Positions 18,207 through 25,372 of a stretch of DNA of 64,000 bases are shown in pieces. Numbering within the stretch: position 1 is the stretch's first letter; every line of letters begins with the position of its first letter. Source of the stretch: CAVVIG01 sp050249955 (GTDB lineage: Bacteria > Acidobacteriota > Vicinamibacteria > Vicinamibacterales > CAVVIG01); NCBI GenBank assembly GCA_050249955.1, contig JBFWPN010000008.1, forward strand, positions 62,001 through 126,000, read 5' to 3'. The notes under the pieces were generated by a model. The model was not told the origin of the DNA. It saw nothing but the letters and a program-made list of their open reading frames with translations, and ran no database searches. A program made the translations under genes and the position numbers.

Positions 18207-18929
18207 ATGGCCACCATCACATTGACCAGTTCATCCCGCCCTCGCCACGTCGGTTCACATGTCGCGAGGTTCTGCCGCGTGACACTCATGGGCGCCACGC
18301 TGCTCGTCGGCAGCGCGGCGTTCGCTGCCGCCCAGGCACCGCGCGGCGGCCCCATCGAGGGCATCAAGGTGCACGGTCACTGGGAGATCGAGGTGCGGAA
18401 CCCTGATGGGTCCCTGGCCACGCGCACGGAGTTCGAGAACGCCCTCCTGGCGGGCAACACCGTGATCTCGGACCTGATGCAGGGGTTCGCGGTGCCAGGG
18501 CGATGGGTGGTACGGGCGAGCGGCGTCTGCGGAACCGGAAGCGGCTCGGTGACTACGACGTGCTACATGGTTCCGGCAGGTTCGGTGACGACCGCGGCCC
18601 CTGAGCTCTTCGAGACACTGACGGTCATCGATCTGGGACCGAATCTGCAGTTGTTCGGCAGCTTCACGGCGGCCATCGACGGTTCGATCAGCAGCGTGGG
18701 CACAGACATGGTGGGATGCGGTACCGCGACGGCCCGGAACACCGCGAACAGCCCTGCGCCCTCCCAGTGTCTTCCCATGCTGGCCATCGGACAGAACCTC
18801 GTCATCAGGTTTCTGAGCAGCTCGACACCCAACACGCGGCTGCAGAGCTTCACGGGTACGACCCTCACGCCCATCCCGGTCACCGCCGGACAGATCGTAC
18901 AGGTGAGGGTGACGATCTCGTTCTCGTGA
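18207..18929 (+). CDS. Secreted protein, second of a tandem pair
   Basis: A 240-residue paralogue of the preceding protein (VHGHWEIEVRNPDGSL, EFENALLAGNT, DLMQGFAVPGRW, final VQVRVTISFS). The N-terminal extension before the hydrophobic core (MATITLTSSSRPRHV...) is longer than usual for a signal peptide, so translation might begin at the internal ATG (MGATLLVG...), which gives a more typical one. The pair arose by tandem duplication and has diverged considerably in the middle. Function unknown. The downstream spacer to a convergent gene holds a 9-bp minisatellite. Confidence 0.7.
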   Translation: MATITLTSSSRPRHVGSHVARFCRVTLMGATLLVGSAAFAAAQAPRGGPIEGIKVHGHWEIEVRNPDGSLATRTEFENALLAGNTVISDLMQGFAVPGRWVVRASGVCGTGSGSVTTTCYMVPAGSVTTAAPELFETLTVIDLGPNLQLFGSFTAAIDGSISSVGTDMVGCGTATARNTANSPAPSQCLPMLAIGQNLVIRFLSSSTPNTRLQSFTGTTLTPIPVTAGQIVQVRVTISFS

Positions 18930-18951
18930 CGCGGGAGGGGCGCGACAGTCT

Positions 18952-19020
18952 GGAAGGGCAGGAAGGCCTGGAAGGGCGGGACAGACGGGAAGGCCGGGAG
19001 AGCCAGGAGAGCCGGAGAGC
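18952..19020. repeat. 9-bp-period purine-rich minisatellite
   Basis: Seven to eight units of a 9-base word such as GGAAGGGCA, GGAAGGCCT, GGAAGGCCG or GGAGAGCCA, filling the gap between convergent genes. It is the complement of the tract at 5048-5120 in composition and period, so the same sequence type was generated at least twice. Confidence 0.75.
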
Positions 19021-19080
19021 AGTCCCCCCGCTCTGCCCGACCTGACCTGCCCCGCCCTGACCTCTGATTCGCCCCGTCTC

Positions 19081-19815
19081 TCAGCGCGTCGTGACGCTCA
19101 TCAGCCCGAACGCGTACTCCCCGCGCACGTTGTAGTACGGGAAGTTCGTGAAGGTGTTGCCGCTGATCAACTGCCCGAGCACGCTCCCGCTGCTCGTGCG
19201 GAACTCGAGGGCGGCCAGGCCGAACGCGATGGACGGGATGTCGGTGGACATCTTCACCGTGCTGCGCCGGTTCGCGTACCACCAGTTCGCCACGAACGGG
19301 ATGGCCGGGAACTGCGGCCCGTTCACCGTGCCAGTGATCGAGTACGCGGGCAGGCGCGCGCCGAACACCGACACGTAGACCTCGTCCGGCAGCATCGCCG
19401 GATCTTCGGCCGTGATGAGCGGGTTGTACACCGCCGGCAGGCCCGCGTTCCTCAGGCGATCCGCCAGGCGGGGATGGTTCGTGGCGTAGACCACCGTGTA
19501 GTTGTTGATGTCGCCGGTGCCGTCGGGCGAGACGATGTTCACGCCCACATGCGACACCATGGCCGGGATGCCCGGGCCGCCATTCACCGCAATCGAACCG
19601 CACGAGGCCGCCCGCACGACAACGCCGGCAGTGCCGCCAAGGTCGGTGACGGTGAAGCCCTGGGGCACGAGCGCCCGGGCGGCAGCCATGTCGACGGGAC
19701 CGAAACCGACGTACTCGGTGCAATCGTTGAAGGCCACGTCGAACGACGAATCGTCGTGCGCGAGGGCCGCCGACGGCAGGGCCAGGACCAGCAGGAACAT
19801 GAAGCGCTTCAACAC
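19081..19815 (-). CDS. Secreted protein of unknown function
   Basis: A 244-residue protein starting at GTG 19815, chosen because GGAGGA lies 7 bases upstream and the codons from there give a clean signal peptide (LKRFMFLLVLALPSAALA). The mature protein contains VGFGPVDMAAARALVPQGF, GVNIVSPDGTGDINNYTVVY and FPAIPFVANWWYANRRSTVK. These features vaguely recall acetoacetate-decarboxylase-fold proteins, but no catalytic lysine motif is evident, so no activity is assigned. Two cysteines may pair. Upstream, 110 bp separate it from the kinase gene on the same strand. Confidence 0.65.
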   Translation of the reverse strand: MLKRFMFLLVLALPSAALAHDDSSFDVAFNDCTEYVGFGPVDMAAARALVPQGFTVTDLGGTAGVVVRAASCGSIAVNGGPGIPAMVSHVGVNIVSPDGTGDINNYTVVYATNHPRLADRLRNAGLPAVYNPLITAEDPAMLPDEVYVSVFGARLPAYSITGTVNGPQFPAIPFVANWWYANRRSTVKMSTDIPSIAFGLAALEFRTSSGSVLGQLISGNTFTNFPYYNVRGEYAFGLMSVTTR

Positions 19816-19925
19816 GGATGAATCCTCCGGGACAGGTGTGAACGGTTCAGGTGCGTACCCTGTGGCAAACGCGCACGGTGTCCGGACCGAACGCGGGGGT
19901 GTGCCGGGCCCGGGACCCGGGGGAA

Positions 19926-22574
19926 CTAGCGACCGAGCTTCTGCTCGAGAAGTGGGATCTGCGCGATGTATGACGTGGGCAGTTCGCCAGTCGCCTGGAT
20001 CTTCCGGTAGCCGTCCAGCGCCGTCTGCCACGACTGGCGCGCCTCGCGCGCCGCACCGGCCGACCCGTGCTCCTGCGACAGCGCCTCCAGCGCGTCGCCC
20101 AGCCACTGGTGGAACTCGAACTGCTCGGCCGGCTTGCGCGCCGCCACGTCGGGCGCGTCGCCCATCTCGAGCGCCTTGCGCAGGATGTCCACGGCCGCCT
20201 GTGGACGCCCCTGCCCCAGGTACGTCTTCCCCATCCAGGCCAGTGTGTCGGCCAGATCGAACAGTCGTGACCGCTGGTCCGGGCTCACCGCCAGCGCGGC
20301 CTCGGCCGTGCGCCTCGAGCGATCGAGCGCCTCCAGAGCGAGGCGGTAGTCCTCGCGCCGGTAATGCAGGATGCCGAGCGACTGGTAGTCGTTCGCCAGG
20401 TCGAACTGCACCGCCATGTTGCGCGGGTCGCGCTCGGCAAGAGCGGTCTGGATCTCCAGCGCGTGCTGGCGGCTCGCGAGCGCCGCGTCGAGGTCGCCCA
20501 ATTCCGCCAGTGTGGCCGCCACGCGACCGGTGATCAGGTACTCGTTGCGCTGCTCGAGGGCCGGATCCTTCGAGCCCTTCTGCAGTTCCACCGCGGTGCG
20601 CTCCGCCTCCCTGAACAGCGCGAGCGCCTTGTCGTACTCCTCGCGGTAGTAGTGCACGTCGCCGAGGTTGCCGCGTGCGCTGAGCAGCGACCGCCGTACC
20701 TCCTCGGACGCACCGGGCGCCTGCGCCAGCGGCTCGATCATCCGGATCGCCTGGTCGAACCGCGCAATCGCCTCGTCCTTGCGGTCGGCCCAGTTGAGCG
20801 TCACCGCCAGGTGCTGCAGTACGGACGAATGTGCCACCAGCGTCTGCTCGCTGCGGTCCGTCATGCGCTCGAAGATCTCCAGCGCCTTCCCGTACGCCGC
20901 CACACCATCGTCTGCCCGCCCCTCGCCGAGGGCGATGTCGCCAATGCGCGAGTGGGCAATGCCGAGGCCGCGCGCCGCAGCGGGGTCCGACGGCCTGCGG
21001 TCGTAGACCGCCTGTCGCAGGTCGAGCAGCCGTGCATAGCTGGCCTTGGAGCCCGGCACGTCGCCGAGGTTGGCGTTGAACAGGTTGCCCTGCACATCGC
21101 CAATCTTCAGGTACGCATCGGCCAGTTCGGCCTTCAGCTGGAGGTCGTCTGCGGAGACCTTCGCCAGCCGATCGAGGTAGGACAGGGCCTCCTTCACCAG
21201 GGTCTGCCGTGCCTCGGTAGAGCCCGGCACGCGACTGATCGCGTCGTACAGGGGACCGACGACGGCGTTGGCGAGGGAGCGGACATCGGCGAACCGTTCG
21301 TCGGCGCGCGCCCGCTCCCGCCGGGCCACCTGCGCCTGCCAGGTGGAAATGCCGGCGGCCGCCACCAGGCTCGCCAGGGCTACCGTGCCGGCCACCACCG
21401 CCGCGCGGTTGCGCGAGACGAAGCGGCGCAGGCGGTAGGCACCCGAGCCGTCGTGCGCCAGCACGGGACGCCCCTCGAGCTGACGCACGAGGTCGTCCAT
21501 CAGCTCACCCACCGAACCGTAGCGGCCCGCTTCCTCCTTGCGGAGCGCCTTCAGCAGCACGGCGTCGAGGTCTTCGTCCACGGTGCGGCCATGCCGTCGC
21601 GCGGCCACGCTGGGACGCTCGGGCTCCTCCAGCCGGATGGCCTGCAGCACGGCCAGGAGCGGCGAGTCGCCCGACACACTGCGATACGGTCCCTCGCCGG
21701 TGAGGACTTCGTAGAGCAGCACGCCAAGGGAATAGACGTCGGTGGCGGTCGTCACGGCGGCGCCGGCCGCCTGCTCGGGACTGGCATAGTGCGGCGTCAG
21801 CACCGGCACTGTAGGGGCATCCGAGGCCTGCAGCGGATCCAGCAGCTTGGCAATGCCGAAGTCCAGCAGCTTGGGCGTGCCGTCGGCGGTCACCAGGATG
21901 TTCGACGGCTTGATGTCGCGGTGGATCACCAGGCGTGTGTGGGCGAAGCGCACCGCATCGCACACCTTCAGGAACAGCTGGACCCGTGCACGCGTGGACA
22001 GCCGCTGCTCGTCGCAGTAGCGGGTGATGGGCACGCCGTCCACGAACTCCATGGCCAGGTAGGGGGAACCCTCGTCGGTGGTGCCGCCGTCCACGAAGTG
22101 CGCAATCGCGGGGTGACCCAGGCTGGCGAGGATGCGGCGCTCATCAGTGAGACGCGCGGCGGCCGAGGGACCGATGGCGGCCCCGCGAATCACCTTGATG
22201 GCCACCTGCTGCACGAAGCCGCCTTCGCGGCGAGAGCCGAGCAGCACGGTGCCCATGCCCCCCTGCCCCAGCTCGCGCTCGATCGTGAACGCACCGATGC
22301 GCGTCGGCCTCGGCGACGCCGGCTCGGAACCGGAGGTGCGCGCGTCGGCTGCCGGCCTGGCGAGGGATGCCAGCCCTTCGTCCGGAAGATCGAGGAAGCT
22401 GCCGGCCCGCTCGTGGGCATCGATCAGGTGCCGCACACGGTCGGCCAGCGCCGGGTCGGCCTGCCCGAGCGACGTGAGCCAGGCCTCGACCGCCCCAGGC
22501 GGCAGGTCGAGCGCTTCGAGGAGCGCCTCTTTCACCCGCGCGTAGGGAGGGCCGGACGCGGTCGAATCAGACAC
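19926..22574 (-). CDS. Transmembrane Ser/Thr protein kinase with C-terminal TPR repeats
   Basis: An 882-residue PknB-type kinase. The kinase domain spans ~93-370, with Gly loop GQGGMGTV (103-110), ATP-binding K127, catalytic HRDIKPSN with D220, and DFG at 238-240, so it should be active. A single membrane helix lies at ~390-412, and the C-terminal ~450 residues are TPR-like helical repeats outside the membrane. The N-terminal ~90 residues resemble the short helical segment common in these kinases. It starts at GTG 22574 and overlaps the sigma-factor gene by 8 bp. That arrangement is common in Acidobacteria and Planctomycetes and suggests the kinase modulates the sigma factor or its regulon. 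Confidence 0.93.
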   Translation of the reverse strand: MSDSTASGPPYARVKEALLEALDLPPGAVEAWLTSLGQADPALADRVRHLIDAHERAGSFLDLPDEGLASLARPAADARTSGSEPASPRPTRIGAFTIERELGQGGMGTVLLGSRREGGFVQQVAIKVIRGAAIGPSAAARLTDERRILASLGHPAIAHFVDGGTTDEGSPYLAMEFVDGVPITRYCDEQRLSTRARVQLFLKVCDAVRFAHTRLVIHRDIKPSNILVTADGTPKLLDFGIAKLLDPLQASDAPTVPVLTPHYASPEQAAGAAVTTATDVYSLGVLLYEVLTGEGPYRSVSGDSPLLAVLQAIRLEEPERPSVAARRHGRTVDEDLDAVLLKALRKEEAGRYGSVGELMDDLVRQLEGRPVLAHDGSGAYRLRRFVSRNRAAVVAGTVALASLVAAAGISTWQAQVARRERARADERFADVRSLANAVVGPLYDAISRVPGSTEARQTLVKEALSYLDRLAKVSADDLQLKAELADAYLKIGDVQGNLFNANLGDVPGSKASYARLLDLRQAVYDRRPSDPAAARGLGIAHSRIGDIALGEGRADDGVAAYGKALEIFERMTDRSEQTLVAHSSVLQHLAVTLNWADRKDEAIARFDQAIRMIEPLAQAPGASEEVRRSLLSARGNLGDVHYYREEYDKALALFREAERTAVELQKGSKDPALEQRNEYLITGRVAATLAELGDLDAALASRQHALEIQTALAERDPRNMAVQFDLANDYQSLGILHYRREDYRLALEALDRSRRTAEAALAVSPDQRSRLFDLADTLAWMGKTYLGQGRPQAAVDILRKALEMGDAPDVAARKPAEQFEFHQWLGDALEALSQEHGSAGAAREARQSWQTALDGYRKIQATGELPTSYIAQIPLLEQKLGR

Positions 22575-23235
22575 CCGCCGGTCCCCCCATCGCGTCGTAG
22601 AGCCACGCCCGCGCCGCCGCCCATTCCCGCTTCACCGTCCCGGTCGACGTCCCCATCATCGTCGCCGTCTCCTCGATGGAGAGACCGCCGAAGAAGCGGA
22701 GTTCCACGAGCGTAGCCTGACGATGGTCCAGGGTGCCGAGCCGGGTGAGCGCCTCGTCCAGCGCCAGGAGCCGGTCGTCCGGCATGGGCCCTGGCACCTG
22801 GTAGAGCACATCGTCGAGCGCCACCTTGTCCTTGCCGAGGCCGCGCTTGGCGGCATTGCGCTGGCGTGCGTGGTCCACGAGGATGCGGCGCATGGCCGTG
22901 GCGGCCGCCGCCATGAAGTGCGACCGGTTCTGCCAGTCGGTGTGCATGTCGGCCAGCCGGATCCAGGCCTCGTTCACGAGGGCCGTGGGCTGCAGCGTGT
23001 GCTCGCGCCGCTCGGTGCGGAGCCGCTGGACCGCGAGCCGCCGAAGCTCGCCGTGGATGAGCGACGCCAGGTCGCCCGCAGCCGTGACACTGCCCTGCTG
23101 CCAGTCGCGCAGCAGTTGGGTCACCTGGGATGGAGTGTCGCGTGGAGAGTCCGAGTCAGCCACCGGAGATACCGCAGAGTCAGCGTAGCTGTCCGGCCGG
23201 GGTTCTTCAAGGTGGGGAAAACCGAACGCCGCCAT
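22567..23235 (-). CDS. ECF RNA polymerase sigma factor
   Basis: A 222-residue sigma-70 factor of the ECF group found beside Ser/Thr kinases. Region 2 is seen at ~40-110 (LLRDWQQGSVTAAGDLASLI, HTLQPTALVNEAWIRLADM, AAATAMRRILVDHARQRNA) and region 4 at ~155-215 (LVELRFFGGLSIEETATMMG, STGTVKREWAAARAWLYDAM). The first ~35 residues are poorly conserved, so the true start could be slightly downstream; no ribosome-binding site stands out before the ATG. No anti-sigma gene is present. Control by the overlapping kinase gene product is the likely substitute. Confidence 0.92.
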   Translation of the reverse strand: MAAFGFPHLEEPRPDSYADSAVSPVADSDSPRDTPSQVTQLLRDWQQGSVTAAGDLASLIHGELRRLAVQRLRTERREHTLQPTALVNEAWIRLADMHTDWQNRSHFMAAAATAMRRILVDHARQRNAAKRGLGKDKVALDDVLYQVPGPMPDDRLLALDEALTRLGTLDHRQATLVELRFFGGLSIEETATMMGTSTGTVKREWAAARAWLYDAMGGPAGV

Positions 23236-23318
23236 CGCGCGTCAAAAATGGTCGCAGGCCAAACCTGTACGCAGACTTCCTGTCTGACGGACTGACAACA
23301 TCTTTCAGGAGGAAACCC

Positions 23319-23759
23319 GTGCTGAAGAGGTCTTTCGTTCCGTATGCCGTGGCCCTGGCGTGTGGCCTGGGGCTGACCATGGGGGTCCAGGCGACGAGCC
23401 AGGAGAGCGGCCGTCCCGACCGGGAAGGCCAGCCGGCCGGCACCATGGTGCATGTCGAAGGGTGCGTCTATCCCGAAGCCGCCCTCAGCTCGTCCATGCC
23501 GGTTGTCGTTCCCCCCGACAGTGCCCAGCCCTTCTTCCTCATGGACGTGAAGGTGATATCGGGCGACATCACCGCCGAGAAAGCCGCGAAAACCACGTAC
23601 ACGCTCAAGGCCGACACGGAAGAGCTGCGGCGCCTGTACGGCAAGCGCGCCGGCGTCACCGGCCGCGTCGACCTGGCGAGCAGCGCCGCGAAACCCGAGC
23701 TGTCGGTGGTGAACCTGCGCGAGATCAGCGGCGGGTGCCCCACGCTGCCGCCACACTGA
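23319..23759 (+). CDS. Small exported protein of unknown function
   Basis: A 146-residue protein. The GTG at 23319 is chosen because AGGAGGA lies 5 bases upstream and the following codons give a signal peptide (LKRSFVPYAVALACGLGLT). The mature part contains VHVEGCVYPEAALSSS, TYTLKADTEELRRLYGKRAG and TGRVDLASSAAKPELSVVNL, a layout seen in small OB-fold-like exported proteins of Acidobacteria. Two cysteines flank the domain. It diverges from the sigma-factor gene across 83 bp. Confidence 0.65.
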   Translation: MLKRSFVPYAVALACGLGLTMGVQATSQESGRPDREGQPAGTMVHVEGCVYPEAALSSSMPVVVPPDSAQPFFLMDVKVISGDITAEKAAKTTYTLKADTEELRRLYGKRAGVTGRVDLASSAAKPELSVVNLREISGGCPTLPPH

Positions 23760-23763
23760 ACCG

Positions 23764-23847
23764 TTGAATTGCTGATTGCTGATTGGCGCTGCGCGACTGC
23801 CGAATGCCCGGCTGCCGATTGGCAATCAGCGATCGGCAGTCGGCGAT
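23764..23847. repeat. Short tandem words of the ATTGCTG type
   Basis: AATTGCTGATTGCTGATTGG at 23767-23786 is a 7-base tandem word. Degenerate versions follow (GCCGATTGGCAATCAGCGATCGG region) and lead into R1 copy D. The same word recurs at 45972-46008. Lower GC than the surroundings. Confidence 0.6.
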
Positions 23848-24039
23848 GTGCGAGGCATCGTGCTTCCGGCGCGTCCGGGGCCGCGCGGCGGGAAACGGTT
23901 CCTCGGCCGCTACACGTGGGCTTGCGCGTCGGGACGGAATGCCGTCCCTCCGCGCGTGCGGGTCGCCTGCGGACCGTTTCCTCTTTCGCTGGCGCTCGCC
24001 GCGCTCTACGGCCGGCCTGCAGCACGACGCCTCGCGCAG
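23848..24039 (+). repeat. R1 palindromic intergenic element, copy D
   Basis: A ~192-bp copy in the same orientation as copy A, between convergent genes. It is the most divergent copy and the most informative. The terminal arms read GCGAGGC and GCCTCGC (others GGCGGGGC/GCCCCGCC), the inner arms GGAAACGG and CCGTTTCC (others GGAACCGG/CCGGTTCC), and the central hairpin GGGACGG and CCGTCCC (others GGAACGG/CCGTTCC). Each change is matched on the opposite arm. Confidence 0.88.
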
Positions 24040-24096
24040 TCACGCCCGCCAGGCCAGCCCGGCCTGCCCTGACTTCTGACTTCCAAGTTCCAAGTT

Positions 24097-25269
24097 CTAA
24101 GTTCGGAACGCCGTGAGGCGTTCCATGGCGTTCATAACGCCGCCCTTGCGGAACGGCACCTCCGCCAGCGTCAGCGCCATTTCCACGCCGCTCAGCGTGG
24201 CCATCAGCATCAGGTCGTTGAAGTCGCCAAGGTGCCCGATGCGGAACGCGCGCCCCTTCAGGCGTCCCAGGCCGGCGCCAAGCGACACGTCGAACCGGTC
24301 GAGCGCGAGCGTGCGGAGCCGGTCGGCATCGTGCCCATCGGGCATCAGCACGGTCGTCACCACCGGGCTCTGCTCATCGTCGTGCGTGCAGAGGATCGGC
24401 AGCTCCCATCCGCGCACGGCGGCCCTGGCCGCGCCGGCCAGGCGCTGGTGCCGCGCGAACACCTGTTCCAGCCCTTCTTCCTCCAGCATCCGCAGCGACT
24501 CGCGCAGCCCGAACAGCAGGTTCGTCGCCGGCGTGTAGGTGAAGAACCCCTGCGCGTTGAAGGCAAGCATCGGTTCCCACGCCCAGTACGACTTCGGCAT
24601 CCGCGCCGTCTTCGATGCCGCGAGCGCCTTCGGGCTGATCCCGTTGAACCCCAGCCCCGGCGGCAGCATCAGCCCCTTCTGCGAGCCGGCAATCGTGACG
24701 TCGATGCCCCACTCGTCCTGCCGCAGGTCGATCGAGCCGAGCGACGACACCGCGTCGACAAACAGCAGGGCCGGGTGCTTCGCGCGGTCCATCGCGCGCC
24801 GGATCTCCGGGAGCCGTGTGGTGGCGCCGGTCGACGTTTCGTTGTGCACCACCAGCACCGCCTTGATGCGGTGCTCCGTGTCGGCCGCGAGCGCCGCTTC
24901 CACGGCCGCGGGGTCCACACCGGCGGTCCAGTCGGTGTCGATCGTCTGCACGTCGAGGCCGAGCCGCTTCCCCACCTCGGCCCAGAGCCGCGCGAACTCG
25001 CCGATCTCGACCGACAGCACGCGGTCGCCGGGCGACAGCGTGTTCACGAACGCCGCTTCCCACGCGCCGGTTGCAGACGACGGGAAGATCACCACCGGCC
25101 CCTCGGTCCTGAACACACGCCGCAGTCCGCCCAGCACCTCGAGGCCCAGTGCCGCGAACTCCGCGCTGCGGTGATCGATGGTCGGGTGCGCGATGGCGTG
25201 GAGCACCCGGTCGGGGACGTTCGTCGGTCCGGGAATCTGCAGGAAGTGGCGTCCGCTTCGGTAGGCCAT
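24097..25269 (-). CDS. Serine-glyoxylate / alanine-glyoxylate-type aminotransferase (class V)
   Basis: A 390-residue PLP enzyme. The N-terminus GRHFLQIPGPTNVPDRVLHA is diagnostic of the serine-glyoxylate aminotransferase group. The PLP lysine is K198 in AGSQKGLMLPPG, and FVDAVSSLGS supplies the cofactor aspartate. The ATG at 25269 is used because it aligns with the family start; a longer in-frame start at 25380 would add 37 unconserved residues overlapping the divergent gene. The usual reaction is serine + glyoxylate to hydroxypyruvate + glycine, with alanine as alternative donor. Divergent neighbours encode a 2-hydroxyacid dehydrogenase and a dicarboxylate carrier, fitting glyoxylate/glycolate or hydroxyacid metabolism (inference). 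Confidence 0.88.
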   Translation of the reverse strand: MAYRSGRHFLQIPGPTNVPDRVLHAIAHPTIDHRSAEFAALGLEVLGGLRRVFRTEGPVVIFPSSATGAWEAAFVNTLSPGDRVLSVEIGEFARLWAEVGKRLGLDVQTIDTDWTAGVDPAAVEAALAADTEHRIKAVLVVHNETSTGATTRLPEIRRAMDRAKHPALLFVDAVSSLGSIDLRQDEWGIDVTIAGSQKGLMLPPGLGFNGISPKALAASKTARMPKSYWAWEPMLAFNAQGFFTYTPATNLLFGLRESLRMLEEEGLEQVFARHQRLAGAARAAVRGWELPILCTHDDEQSPVVTTVLMPDGHDADRLRTLALDRFDVSLGAGLGRLKGRAFRIGHLGDFNDLMLMATLSGVEMALTLAEVPFRKGGVMNAMERLTAFRT

Positions 25270-25372
25270 GACGCCACATGCTACCGGAAATCCGGTATCC
25301 GTCCCGCTCTTGTCGTCGGTGCACAGCCGTCGCGCCGGAGCCGCCACAGCAGGGGGTATGATGGCGGCCTGC

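Noticed and set aside
20364..22715. 783-codon plus-strand open frame across the kinase gene
   Set aside because: Antisense of a kinase with all catalytic motifs. No recognisable protein features.
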